Assembly: GCA_964030785.1 (NCBI GenBank)
Contig: OZ034969.1
Coordinates: forward strand, 71,847,562-71,911,561
Direction: 5' to 3'
Length of the DNA stretch: 64,000 nt
Source of the DNA: Siderastrea siderea
Taxonomy: Eukaryota > Cnidaria > Anthozoa > Scleractinia > Rhizangiidae
Shown: positions 50,596 through 61,742 of the stretch, piece after piece
Layout: each line of letters begins with the position of its first letter
How positions within the stretch are numbered: the stretch's first letter is position 1
Program-made: the position numbers and the translations under genes
The notes under the pieces: generated by a model
What the model was told of the DNA's origin: nothing
Seen by the model: only the letters and a program-made list of their open reading frames with translations
The model's database searches: none

Positions 50596-53213
50596 CAGGT
50601 TGGATAGCGAAGGTAAAGAGTACTATATAATGGGTGATCTCAATTGCAATATGTTACCAACATCTTGCATTAACATAAACACCCAAACGCTTCTAAATAT
50701 TGCAGATATTTATAACTTGAAACAACTTATTCGTGAGCCGACTCGAATTGCTCCTTCGAGCAGCACTTTGATCGATCTAATCTTTACTAGCCACCCGAAT
50801 AACATATCCTGCTCTGGAGTGTCCCATATTAGTATAAGTGATCATAGTTTGGTTTTTGTTTATCGTAAAATTTCTCTACCACCCCCCACTAAGGGAATTA
50901 ACAGTATTTTGTTTCGGCAATTCAAACATTTTGATGCCCAAAGCTTTCGTGCCGATATTTCGGTTCAACCGTGGGATGAGCTCATGAGAATGGAAAACCC
51001 TAACAGTATGTGGCTAAAGTGGACATCATTGTTTCTGGAGGTGTGTGACAAGCACGCCCCTATCCGCACGAAACGTGTTCGTGCCTCTAGGAGCCCCTGG
51101 ATAAATAATGATCTTGAGAAAATGATGTACCGTAGGGACCGTCTTAAAATAATAGCTTTGAGAACCAAAAATCCAGAGGATTGGAGTGATTTCAAAAAGA
51201 TGCGTAACCAAGTAAATAATGCGATTAAAAATGCAAAAACGTCTTATTATAACAATACTTTTAAGACATGTGATGGCAACTCACGTAAGACTTGGCAGGT
51301 CATTAATGAAGTCACCTCTCGCAAATCTAACAAATCGGTAATTAATGAACTTGAATATAGTGGTAAGAAAACAAATAATCCAATTGAAATTGCTGAGACG
51401 TTTAATAATTTCTTCTCAGAAATCGGCCCTGAATTGTCTAAACAAATAAAAGACGTAGATGTTAGCTATGAAGAGTTTCTCAGTGAAACCAATGAAGAAT
51501 TTCACTTTGAAACTATAGCTCAATCACAAGTTCTGTTGCACCTAACTAAACTCTGTAGATCCAAGGCTACAGGACTTGATTCTATCTCGGCTAGGCTTCT
51601 TAGAGAATGTCCTGACCTAATCTCTAAGTCACTCAGTCGAATATTTAACCAGTCAATAGTAACTGGAATTTTTCCGGACGAATGGAAGAATGCCCGAATC
51701 ACTCCACTCTTTAAAAATGCGGGGAAAAGAATTGACCCATCCAACTACCGACCAATTGCGATTATTCCTGTTGTGGCAAAGGTTTTTGAACGCATAATTT
51801 ATGATCAACTGCATAATTATCTCGTCGCCAACAACCTGCTATCTAGCCACCAATCTGGTTTCCGATCACTTCATTCCACAGTCACAGCGTTACTTGAAGC
51901 AACCGATAGCTGGTCACTAAATATCGATCGTGGATTTGTCAATGCTGTTGATCTCAAAAAGGCATTTGATGCCGTGGACCACAATATTCTATTATCTAAA
52001 TTACAGTTTTATGGTGTTAGAGGACCCACCTTAAAATGCTTTTGCTCTTATTTGACAAACCGTACGCAAACCTGTCTAATAAATTGCAATAAATCATCCG
52101 AGCGACTTCTTCAATGCGGTGTTCCACAAGGAACTATTTTAGGTCCTCTTTTATTCTTGTTATATATTAACGATCTACCTAACTGTCTACATTACTCCCA
52201 ACCAAGAATGTATGCTGATGATACCAGTATTACATTCGCGAGCAATAATGTCGAAGAGATAAACGAATGCATTAATTCAGACCTAGAGGAAATTCGAGTA
52301 TGGCTTGCTGCCAATAAACTCACTTTGAATATGACGAAAACAAAATTTCTATTAATTGGGTCTAGACAGAGATTGTCTAATTTAACTGAGAGTCCTACAA
52401 TCAAAATAAACCAAGTCCCTGTAGAACAAGTTTCTACTACGAAATCTCTTGGTGTACATATTGATCAGAATCTAAATTGGGATTTTCATATTAAAGAAAT
52501 TTCCAAAAAGATTACCTCTGGCATAAGCGCCATTAAACACATAAGGAATTTCGTTCCACGAGAGATACTTCTTACTATTTATAATTCACTAATTCAACCT
52601 CACTTCGATTACTGTAGTGTAGTGTGGGGATGCTGTTCAAAGGGACTCTCTCAGAAACTACAAAAGTTACAGAATCGTGCCGCACGTATCATAACCTTCT
52701 CAAATTATGACAGTAATACTGACGAACTTTTTCGTGATTTAAATTGGAGCAAACTTAATCATAAACGGGCAGTTAGTAAAGCGATTATGATGTACAACAC
52801 CATCCACAACCAGATTCCGGGTTATTTAAGTTCTCGGTTTATTCCGCGTCACGAGGTTTTGTCTTACAGTCTTAGAAATAATGAATATAAGCTATCAATA
52901 CCACAGCCGCGCAATAATTATTGTAAACGAAGTTTTAGCTGTAGCGGGGCTGTGTTATGGAATAGCTTGCCTCGTGAGATAAAACAATCAAACTCTCTAA
53001 AAGAATTTAAAACTGAATTAAAAAATCACACCTTCCAAAGCGAGCTCATTTATTAATGTTAAGACATCAATACACGGCATCCTTGTAAAGCAGGTTTAAC
53101 TAGTAGTTAGCTTATTAGTTAGTGTAGTTACCTTTTTTATCTCTTTTTAATATTATTTGCATAATTTTTTCTCCTGAATGGATTTACCGTGTTAAAATAA
53201 AGTTTTTTTTTCA
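50596..53213 (+). mobile_element. 5'-truncated LINE (CR1/L2-like) inserted in the pentraxin-like exon
   Basis: The insertion splits coiled-coil codons that are continuous in the first copy at 19820. The element begins inside the endonuclease domain and ends near AAAATAAAG and a T-run. About 15 host bases at the site are changed or lost. The uninterrupted RT frame suggests a recent insertion. Confidence 0.85.
50600..53056 (+). CDS. LINE ORF2: endonuclease C-terminus and reverse transcriptase
   Basis: An 818-codon frame. The endonuclease part keeps IMGDLNCNML and ISDHSLV (Asp-Asn and Ser-Asp-His motifs of the APE-type fold) but lacks the N-terminal catalytic region. The RT shows WKNARITPLFKNAGK, NYRPIAIIPVVAKVFERII, SGFRSLHSTVTALL, AVDLKKAFDAVDH (motif A), GVPQGTILGPLLFLLYINDL and MYADDTSI (motif C, near 52207). 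The C-terminus has the HFDYCSVVWG segment. It resembles CR1/L2/Jockey-group elements; exact clade not certain. Confidence 0.85.
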   Translation: MDSEGKEYYIMGDLNCNMLPTSCININTQTLLNIADIYNLKQLIREPTRIAPSSSTLIDLIFTSHPNNISCSGVSHISISDHSLVFVYRKISLPPPTKGINSILFRQFKHFDAQSFRADISVQPWDELMRMENPNSMWLKWTSLFLEVCDKHAPIRTKRVRASRSPWINNDLEKMMYRRDRLKIIALRTKNPEDWSDFKKMRNQVNNAIKNAKTSYYNNTFKTCDGNSRKTWQVINEVTSRKSNKSVINELEYSGKKTNNPIEIAETFNNFFSEIGPELSKQIKDVDVSYEEFLSETNEEFHFETIAQSQVLLHLTKLCRSKATGLDSISARLLRECPDLISKSLSRIFNQSIVTGIFPDEWKNARITPLFKNAGKRIDPSNYRPIAIIPVVAKVFERIIYDQLHNYLVANNLLSSHQSGFRSLHSTVTALLEATDSWSLNIDRGFVNAVDLKKAFDAVDHNILLSKLQFYGVRGPTLKCFCSYLTNRTQTCLINCNKSSERLLQCGVPQGTILGPLLFLLYINDLPNCLHYSQPRMYADDTSITFASNNVEEINECINSDLEEIRVWLAANKLTLNMTKTKFLLIGSRQRLSNLTESPTIKINQVPVEQVSTTKSLGVHIDQNLNWDFHIKEISKKITSGISAIKHIRNFVPREILLTIYNSLIQPHFDYCSVVWGCCSKGLSQKLQKLQNRAARIITFSNYDSNTDELFRDLNWSKLNHKRAVSKAIMMYNTIHNQIPGYLSSRFIPRHEVLSYSLRNNEYKLSIPQPRNNYCKRSFSCSGAVLWNSLPREIKQSNSLKEFKTELKNHTFQSELIY

Positions 53214-54162
53214 CTACTTGTACGAGAAAGTAGAGGAAAAAGATAAGGAGTTTTCGAGAAAACTGCAAGGCTTGGACAAGGGAATCTTGCTTACAGAGAA
53301 GATTCCTGCATTTCTGAATGCAGAGAACCAGACGATTGACACGTTGTCTAAAACGGTTGAGGCACTAAACAGGTCAACTGCAAGGCTGATCGCACATGTA
53401 TCGGATTTGGAAAGAAAAGGTACACAAATTTTCTACTCACTTCAAGTTCTCAAGGGTAAAAATGGTTTGACGAGTTGTGGGATGGGGAAAATCGAGACGG
53501 GACGGTGACGTCCTGAACGTGGGATACGCATAAAATAACCGTGGCACGATAGTGTTATAGTTCATAGGTGGGATACGAAACACGAAAGGGCGCGGGAGAG
53601 CGTGATTTGAAAGGTCAATTTTGTACGCGCTAGCTCAAATAAATTCCGAATTTCTGAATGGGTCTGGGTCCAAAGACGTTGTACCTATTGCAAATTCTAA
53701 TAGGTACATAAAATACCAAAATTGGCTATTATTTGACAATAATGAATTTTCCTATGCATTTGTGCGCGTATATAGATCAAAATAGGGTATGTGTTTTTAG
53801 CACTGTCTTTCCTCCTGCAAACCATTTCTTTGTTTCTTTAACAAAGTGATTTCTTTGATTTGCTATTACCGCGCAGTAGACAACTACGCTCTGCTATTCC
53901 CGCGAAAAGGAACCAGTGATTACGTCATCACACGTGGTATGCCAAACCTCAAAGCCGTGACATTCTGTTTGTGGATGAATTCCGCTGACAAAGGGAATTA
54001 TGCTGTGTCGACAATAGACAACGAACTGCTCCTGTTAAGCTACAGAAACGTCAAGCTTGTGGTCGAAGATAGTTGGACGTATATCATTTAAACCCTAACA
54101 AGTAGCATATTAGATATACGGTAAACCTTGCAAATTGCTTAATAGATACAAACGCAATGTAC

Positions 54163-54258
54163 TGCAGTGCCGGGAACAGACAACGAACTGCTCCTTTATA
54201 TCTACAGAAGGCATATTCGTTCCGTTGGAGTTGGCAGCTGGTACAAAATTCCTTAGTC
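54163..54258 (+). repeat. Extra copy of the end of pentraxin-like exon 2
   Basis: After a TACTGCAG acceptor-like sequence it encodes VPGTDNELLLYIYRR. This corresponds to VPGSDNE in the intact gene and to IDNELLLLSYRN at 54009-54050 just upstream. The DNA segment ACAACGAACTGCTCCT is shared by both versions in this copy. Confidence 0.65.
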
Positions 54259-55232
54259 TTTCTTTAGTCGTAAGCCCACAACGAGCCTATTGACACGGCA
54301 AAGTTATTTTTCTGGTGACAAGCACCCACGTAAAAAGAGAGCGAAGTTGCAGTGTACTTCTTTTCAATTTAAGGCATGCACAGTGTGGTTTTGGAATTGA
54401 AAACCTTTTGTTTCGGTGTAATCAGCCAATCAATAAAGAATTTAAATGTGGACGTAATGTCTTTGAAACAGATGCAAACAAAGCTTTGGAGTAGCTTCCA
54501 CCTAACGAGACTTACATTAAACTTTTTCACTCATTTTACTAGCGGTGCCACTTCTGTATCTACAAGCGATGGAAAATGGCACCACGTCTGGGCAACATGG
54601 GATAAAACCGGGGGATCATGGAAGATCTATAAAGATGGCAAGGTTGCAGCTGCTGGCAAAGGTCTTAAAGCAGGTACATTTTCTGGTGTAACCAGGCTTA
54701 GTGACCGTGCAATGTCCAAATAACTCAAAACTGGTATAACATGCTACCGCTCTGTTCTTTGCTAAAGCTTTACAATGAAATCCATATTTCTAATGTTCTT
54801 CCCTATTTTAATGTAATTCAATTTGAATTATTTATGTATTTATGTATTGTCGATGAGATCATAAAATTGCATTTTTTTTCAGTTCCATAACATTTAATTG
54901 TTCAGACTTCTCTAAATTAATGGAGACCGAAGAACTGCCAAGTCTTAATTTGGACATTTGAGACATAGAACTGGTTAAAGAGGTCAACAAAATGTTGAAG
55001 AAAACAGAAAAAGACTAATGAGGTGTAGCATTGGCTTTTGGCTGTCTGTCGCGTGCGTGCATTTCTCAAAGATAGTCTTTCCTCTCGAAATTTTCCATGC
55101 TATTCATGGTCTATACTCTTATGAACCATACAAATGACGTCATAGAATATTCAAAACTTGGCAGTGAAACAACTCGCCTGCAGCTCGTAGTTCCACTTGT
55201 GTTTTGAACATCTTATGTGTAGTAATAATCTT

Positions 55233-55283
<51 letters not shown>

Positions 55284-55287
55284 TAAT
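55233..55287. repeat. (TAA)n microsatellite
   Basis: About seventeen AAT/TAA units immediately before a retroelement-like fragment. Confidence 0.95.
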
Positions 55288-55725
55288 ACCTTGCTACTCG
55301 CCGGTCAAGCCCAAGCCCGTATACGAGTCGGATGATGCACAAGCATACTGGGATGTGCCAATGTTTGCAGAACATCAAGAGATGAGATCCAACAGAGTGG
55401 ACGCCCGCATCGTCAATCACAAGAGCAAGCAAGTCACCACACTAGAGATGAGCTGTCCATGGGTCAACAACAGAGAGAAGAAGAGCGGGGAGAAGACCCT
55501 CAAGTATGGCCCCCCGCGCTGGGAATTGAAACAGCAGTTCCCAGGTTACGAGGTGCAACAGCACAACATCATCATAGATGCCCTTGGGGGGTGGTCACGG
55601 GAGATGGACACTACGATGCACGAGATCTAGGGAGCAGGAGTAGAGAGGTACCGAGGAAGATGCAGAGGGCGGTACTGTCAGGCACACTCAACATTGCCCG
55701 AACTTTCAAAGTTGCAACTTGAGGG
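55288..55725 (+). mobile_element. Fragment of a retrotransposon with restriction-like endonuclease
   Basis: Translation gives YWDVPMFAEHQEMRSNRVD, then DARIVNHKSKQVTTLEMSCPW and, after a frameshift near 55615, REVPRKMQRAVLSGTLNIAR. The D-x(n)-E-x-S pattern following an R-x-D motif resembles the C-terminal restriction-like endonuclease of R2/NeSL-type LINEs. It lies in the intron before the last pentraxin-like exon and is missing from the first copy. Confidence 0.5.
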
Positions 55726-56339
55726 ATGAATAAATCTAGAATACTCTGTCATCTTACCTAGTTTATGGATGGTTGAGATTTCAGTTTTAGATTTTAGTAT
55801 TTCTTTATTCCATAAGTGCCTCTTAGTTATAAATATCATTATATATATATCTATATTTTTTTTACTCCAAGGCTCACAGGTTACGCTATGCGCCTTGTGT
55901 AGCTAGTTTAACTTTTAGCGTACAGTCGGGAATTCTGCTATAATAATAATAATGTAGTTTTTATTAGAATACAGCGCACACAGACAATTTTGGTGGCGTT
56001 ATTGTTGTTGTTATGGCTGTCTGATTTTGCTTTAATTTCAGTAACGAAAGTCGATAAGCAGCTCATTGTTTTCTTTAAACTTTTCAAGGTCACGTGATCC
56101 GTGGCGGTGGAAAACTGGTACTAGGTCAAGAGCAAGACTCAATGGGAGGAACCTTTGACGCCAATCAGTGTTTCATTGGTGAAATGACTGGTGTCAATAT
56201 CTGGGATCACGTGATCAAAGAGCAAGAGATCAAGTGCATGTCTAAATCGTGTCTGACAGGGGTGGGGAACGTGATCCAGTGGTCAGACTTTAAATCTCAC
56301 CCGAAAGGTTCCGTGAAGGTAATTGAACCTTCATGTTAA

Positions 56340-56759
56340 CCTACATGAAGATGTCAGCTCCAAAGCTAAGTAAAGTAAATTTCTGGTAACATGATATGTA
56401 ACTACTATAGAGCACCAACCATTAAGAAAAGATTTGCACAAAGTTTTGTTTTTCTTGTTCTTAATCCACAAAATTCCACCCGTTAAAGTCCGGACCTTGT
56501 TTCAGTCAGTTTATTCCAGATTCAATAATCCTTCACTTGTAATACCCCTTTTACGGTTTGTCTAATCAAGTCTCTCGCTAAAATTGCTTTCGGGTTGATT
56601 TACTAAAACATAAAGAGCTTTTCCTCCGGTGCGAAAAAAACTTGGAACGGTTAAAGAAAAATCCAGATTTCATTCCCAAATTCTCAAAACAATAAGACCG
56701 TTCAGCATCAGCTCAAAAATAGACTTTTTCAAAAAATTCGGCATTATTTTGAAAATTGC
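56340..56759. other. Intergenic DNA after the second pentraxin-like copy
   Basis: It matches the region after 21503 with divergence. I see no gene. Confidence 0.6.
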
Positions 56760-57124
56760 TTACCGTATTTACTCGAATAAGCGCCGCACTCGAATAACCG
56801 CCGCATTTGGGACAAAAAAGTTAATAAGCGCCGCCCCCGATAAGCGCCGCGGTCCCGATGCGGCGCTTATTCGAGGAATTCAGTATGACTAAAAAACCAC
56901 TACAAAGCAACTCTAAAACAGCATTAGAAATTTCTTTTCATCAAAAGTGATGTTCTTCAGTTCAAAGTGATTATATTTCACCACTCGCCGTTCTCTATCC
57001 AGAATTCTTGCAATGCGTAGTTCTATTGTGAAATTTTCGTACAGATAAAAATATAAATGTAAAGAAGATTCTCGCAGTTATTAACGCAACTTATGCAGTT
57101 GCCAAAAGAAAGCCTGAAAAAATC

Positions 57125-57196
57125 AGGCTTGCCGGGAGTCGAACCCTGACCTCAGCGATACCGGTGCAGCGCTCTAACCAATTGAGCTATCAAGCC
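57125..57196 (-). repeat. tRNA-like unit A (tRNA-derived SINE)
   Basis: On the minus strand it has GGCTTG/CAAGCC acceptor pairing, box A TAGCTCAATTGGTTAGAGC and box B GGTTCGACTCC. The anticodon position would read GGT (Thr-like) but position 33 is C instead of U, so a working tRNA is doubtful. A CAGGCTT hairpin follows. Confidence 0.65.
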
Positions 57197-57373
57197 AACT
57201 GGGAGCTGATCATTAAATTGGTTCGTAATATATCCGGGAAAGATGAAGATGAAACTATGAATACATGAAATTCATATATTTGAACTGCGGAATGAAGAAA
57301 GAAATGTAAAGAAGATCCTCGCAGTTATTAACGCAACTTATGCAGTTGTGAAAAGAAAGCCTGAAAAAAATCA

Positions 57374-57444
57374 GGCTTGCCGTTATTCGAACCCTGACCT
57401 CTGCGATACCGGTGCGGCGCTCAAACCAATTGAGCTATCAAGCC
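57374..57444 (-). repeat. tRNA-like unit B
   Basis: The same unit as at 57125, with substitutions (box B GGTTCGAATAA, D-arm TTGGTTTGAGC). It is the left arm of a large palindrome with unit C. Confidence 0.65.
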
Positions 57445-57499
57445 AACTGGGAGCCTTCCCGGGTATATTACGAACCAATTTAATGACCAGCTCCCAGTT

Positions 57500-57571
57500 G
57501 GCTTGATAGCTCAATTGGTTAGAGCGCTGCACCGGTATCGCAGAGGTCAGGGTTCCAATCCCGACAAGGCT
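57500..57571 (+). repeat. tRNA-like unit C
   Basis: The same unit on the plus strand, with box A intact, box B GGTTCCAATCC and a mismatched acceptor end (CAAGGC). It mirrors unit B around about 57476. Confidence 0.65.
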
Positions 57572-57839
57572 GATTTTTTTCAGGCTTTCTTTTCGCAACT
57601 GCATAAGTTGCGTTAATAACTGCGGGGATCTTCTTTACATTTACTTCTTCATTCCACAGTTCAAATATATGAATTTCATATATTCATAATTTCAGATAGA
57701 AAATAAACCGTTAAGTTAAAAGAAAAGATTTCTTTGTCGCGTCCAATTTTTAAATAATCGCCGCCCTCGAATAAGCGCCGCCTTTGAGGCGCAAAAAATT
57801 TAATAAGCGCCGCGGCGCTTAGTCGAGTAAATACGGTAA

Positions 57840-59756
57840 CTCACAACAATTTTTTGGTTAATTACAAAGATGGGTATTAGTTTTACATTGAAGACAGATT
57901 TTATTAGTTGCTTGAAAAATTCAAGAGATTCAAAAGAATTTAGAATGTGAATGGGAGGGGGGGAGACTGACACGGGCTACATGGGCAGCCAACACTCTAT
58001 GTATACGCCGCCAGTTTTCAAAGAACCCGGGGACCAGGTTTGATTGTCTAAAACAATGTGCAAAGCTTTGGGTTTACTGCATTAATAAAAGCTCCTCAAG
58101 TCGAAATATACACCACATTTGCTGAGAAACCAGATAAATCTAACTTCGTAGAACTCGGGCCGAAAGCAGCTTCCCCTTCTTAACTCATTAATGTAACTGA
58201 TTAAGCCCTGATAATTGGAACTTTTGTACACCCAGAAAGTTTCTTGTGTCCTGAACGGTTCGAGTTATCGGAATTCAAAGCAAGTAAGTTCCTAAAGTCA
58301 GGTGGGAAAATTTTAATTTACTGCGTATAAAAAATACCGCTCATCCAAAAAAGCTTAATTATTCAAGAAAAAAGGCTTCTTTCCTAGTATATTGCTCTGT
58401 CATAATCTCTCACGAAAATATGTGTCCTATTACTGCAAGAATAAAAAAGATCCCAGTTCTTTCATTTTTCTGTAGTTTGTTTTTAGCCTTTGTTAAAATC
58501 ACCGACATCTGTTTTACCATTTCACAAAATAAATTATAAGACAAGACTTAATGAAGACAAGCATGTTATAGTTAACAGCTGCTGCTCTTAAGGCGCTTTT
58601 TGGTAAATTGCAAAAGAATGATCTGTAAACTATAATTCACACCAATGGGGGCGGAATTTATTACAGCTGAATAACAGGTATAATTGTTTTTGAAGTCAGC
58701 TAATTTAGAGTGTGGTAAATGTCAATAAGCAGACTTAAATGAACCCACAGAGAAAACTGTTACCCTAGCAATTTGCTGAATTGCTAAGGAAAACTAAAAC
58801 GGAAAACTAACAGACTCGTTTTAAATAACATCACTTTGTTATGCCTATAAATAATTATCTTGGTACAGGAACTTAGGATATATTTTGGTATTTCATGACA
58901 TGAATTTTTGCAAATTTGCAGAGTTTGCTAAAACCTTCTTCCTACGAATACAAAATATACCCATTTTTCACACACAAAAAAAACCGCAAAAGACGTGAAA
59001 AATTGATGGCGTGAAAACGTTCTTAAGTGTATTCGTGATGTTATTTTCATTAACCAAGGGTTAATAGCTTCGGGCAGGTATTTTAATCACTGGTCAATAT
59101 TTGGATGAGCGCAGGTGCAGTGAGATCAACGTTCATTAGTTAAAACTGGCATAGTTTTCATGTGGAGCAAAAATGTCTATTATTAGTTGCAAATATTTAC
59201 TGTCAAGTTAGTATGCTTCACAGGAACAGTTAAAAAGGCGCAATTGAAAAGATTTGCAAGTTTAACATTTTTTCTCCAACTTTGAGGATCAACATCTTCG
59301 ATCACACCTCATGTATGCCATTTTTTTCTGTGTTTTCTATTTGCTATTTTTCTCTGATTCCTGACGGCAGCTGCTCTAAAGGTTAGTTTAAATTTTATCG
59401 TTTCTGTAGATCTGGTTAAACAAACCTTACAGTTACCTGAACGAAAATGTTTACTTAGTATTTGTTTATAAAATTTGAAGAGATAAATATCACCTTATAT
59501 ATTGGAGGATAAATAAACGCCGACGACGAAGTAACCTAAAAAGGTTATTCATCTTAAAAGACTGGTCGGAATGAGGTCTTTTTATTAAGCGGAATGACGA
59601 TTTGGGTTAAATGAATAAATGAAGAAGTGTTCTTAAGTCGCAATCTCTCTGCGTCCTTAAAACGGGGTCGAACTTACTCCTTCCAGGTACAGATTGCATG
59701 CTCTATTATCTCGGTGATTGCTTGTTTGTGTAGTCATCCTGTCTTTTTAACGCCTT
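57840..59756. other. AT-rich DNA: end of the second duplication unit and single-copy flank
   Basis: Bases to about 59190 match 44810-46125. Beyond that the DNA is AT-rich with no supported gene. Confidence 0.6.
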
Positions 59757-60851
59757 TTAAGGTGTCTCGATACAGTTTTTTGGGCACCATACCTAACTTT
59801 TTGAATCGGCTGTTAGACAGTCTTCTCCTTGTCAGATCAACGTGAAATTTGCAATACTTGTTGGTTTTGGATTGAACTTTAGCGTGGTTTACATTTTGTA
59901 AAAATCGATATTTCCATGACAACGATAAACAAAAATCCTGGAAAACAGTAAAACTGAAATTTTGCACGATCCAGATTTCGCTTCGAAAAGCAAATACCAG
60001 CATCTTAAACTGTGGTGTATGGCAAACAAAATATACAAGAACAGAAAAATTCTGTATGTTTGTTTTGAAGTAAATTGCAAAAACATTTTCAACCTTAGTT
60101 TTTGCCTAGTAATAGTAAATGCACCGAAAAATAATCAACACTTTGATGAAAGGGCTAGTAAATACTGTTAAAATGTGTCTTTAACTTACTATTTTACGCC
60201 TAGAAAGTTTTGTTGAAACTGGTGTTCGCGATCTCGAGAACGACTTGTTTTTCTAAGATCATTCGCGTAATAATTTGGTGGTAATTTTTTAATTTGAGCG
60301 CTTTTGCGAAAATCTTAAGAACGGCTCGATAGATTTTTTTAAAACATTAAGCACGCGTGCTTGACGATGTGACCAATTTTAGTTTTGAGTCTTATTAACA
60401 TTGATTCACTGGAACACTTTTAGATTTAACATTAAAGAGGATGTATGCACCGACGGAAAGGCTTGCGTTACATATAAACAGTTGGCAAGTAAATGCTAAT
60501 ATATTCAAAGTAATGCGCAATGCATTCCTCCGTGATTTTTACTTTTCGTTGTAATCTACAGTGCAACAAAGAACAAAGAAACCAGATAAAAATCACAAAG
60601 CAGTGGATGAGGCATTACTTTGAATATATTAACATCCACTTGCCAACTGTGAATTTGTAACGCAACCTTCTCCGTCGGTTCATACATCCTCTGGAAATAT
60701 CGATTTTTACAAAATGTAAACCACGCTAAAGTTCAATCCAAAACCAACAAGTATTGCAAATTTCACGTTGATCTGACAAGGAGAAGACTGTCTAACAGCC
60801 GATTCAAAGAGTTAGGTATGGTCCCAAAAAAACTGTATCGAAACACCTTAA
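59757..60851. mobile_element. Foldback/MITE element with inverted ends of about 160 bases
   Basis: The left arm 59757-59917 (AAGGTGTCTCGATACAGTTT and onward to AAATCGATATTTCC) is mirrored by 60692-60851. The right half holds a second nested inverted repeat (60436-60517 against 60611-60691). ORFs at 59734-60171 are translations of the arms, not genes. Confidence 0.85.
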
Positions 60852-61742
60852 ATTTGCAATGTGTAATAGCAACGAGTACCGATCCATGAGGGTTACGGTG
60901 GCAGTAAACAAAAGGTCTATAAATTTAAAAGGGGATACGCAATGAGAATTTTAATGTTTAAGGTCAATACAGTGCGGAAATTACAGCAAAGCAACTTACG
61001 TCATAAATGAAATTTTCCTTGAAAGCCAAATCTGGCAATTTTTGTAAAGAACACAAGGGAAGAACTTCAAGTTTCAATCGATTTTCATCCACGCTATCTG
61101 CAGCCAAACACACTTGTTTATGGTTTCAAAAAAGAAGTAGAACAATTTTAAACAAAATTCAAACTTCCATTCCAATGTTTTTTTAGCTTTTCAAATTATG
61201 ATTCTAAAAATAGATTTTAAAAAAGCCCCTTTAAAGAGTAGGGATTTAGCTAAACCGTGATACAAGACAACTTACTCGGCTTCCTCTGTGGAGTTTCTAT
61301 TACAACATGTTGGACAAATCTGAAGATTTTCACGCAATGTTTAATTTTAGGCTTGAAGGTATTTTAATGATCGAAAATTTCTTCTGTGCCATAATGGTCA
61401 CCCACCATCTTGTTCTATGTCAGTATTGTTCCCTTCACCTCCAAAATGTTGGGATTAGTTTTGCTATAGGTTTGTTCGGTTTTTGGCAATGAATTAATTG
61501 CAGAAGTAACAGCTCATACAGAGGAATGCTTCAAAGAGTTGTTTATACAGAATGTTTTTCATTGGCTAATTAGCCATAAAATATCTGCATTTCGCGTTGC
61601 TTCGATCGTTATTTTTCTCTGCCACCTGGTTGTTTTTTTATCTTGAAAACCTATTCGTTGAGTAAGAAGGATCTTCATAATTGCATTCTAACAGTTTCGC
61701 GGTAGCAATAACCAATCCAAAAAGTAGCGAAGAAGCTACCCA

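Larger units (their letters stand above)
50296..56339 (+). pseudogene. Second coiled-coil / pentraxin-like gene copy, broken
   Basis: Exon pieces are 50296-50595 and about 53214-53419 (exon 1 split by a LINE), 53877 onward (exon 2), 54543-54673 (exon 3) and 56089-56339 (exon 4). The signal peptide (MLAINLIWSYLCLVAVPQVIS) and coiled coil match the first copy. With the LINE in place translation stops eight codons after the break. Exon 2 runs into a TAA without a clear donor, and a second version of its end occurs at about 54163-54255. The poly(A) hexamer is changed to AGTAAA. Exon 4 remains open and similar. Confidence 0.8.
57300..57660. repeat. Large inverted repeat carrying two tRNA-like units
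   Basis: The arm from about 57303 (GAAGATCCTCGCAGTTATTA) is mirrored by the arm ending about 57640 (complement TAAAGAAGATCCCCGCAG). The centre holds about 37 bases that are unique on one strand. Confidence 0.75.
56760..57839. mobile_element. MITE with TTACCGTATTTACTCGA ends
   Basis: The left end TTACCGTATTTACTCGAATA and the right end (complement TTACCGTATTTACTCGACTA) are inverted. Both are followed by several AATAAGCGCCGC repeats in opposite orientation. The middle holds three tRNA-like copies. The matching place in the first duplication copy lacks it. Confidence 0.8.
46131..59190 (+). repeat. Second copy of a tandem segmental duplication
   Basis: From 46131 the sequence repeats 16917 onward in the same order: the mucin intron, the tail exon, its 3' region, the pentraxin-like gene and the following AT-rich DNA (ending near 59190, matching 46125). 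Identity is high in many stretches. Without insertions the unit is about 6.8 kb. The first copy was split by the Polinton and this one by several smaller elements. Confidence 0.85.

Noticed and set aside
57125..57571. Three functional tRNA genes
   Set aside because: The anticodon arm has C at position 33 and weak pairing, units differ in key bases, and all lie in a repeat with hairpin tails; tRNA-derived SINEs fit better.
59734..60171. ORFs of 60-90 codons on both strands
   Set aside because: They translate the arms of the foldback element.
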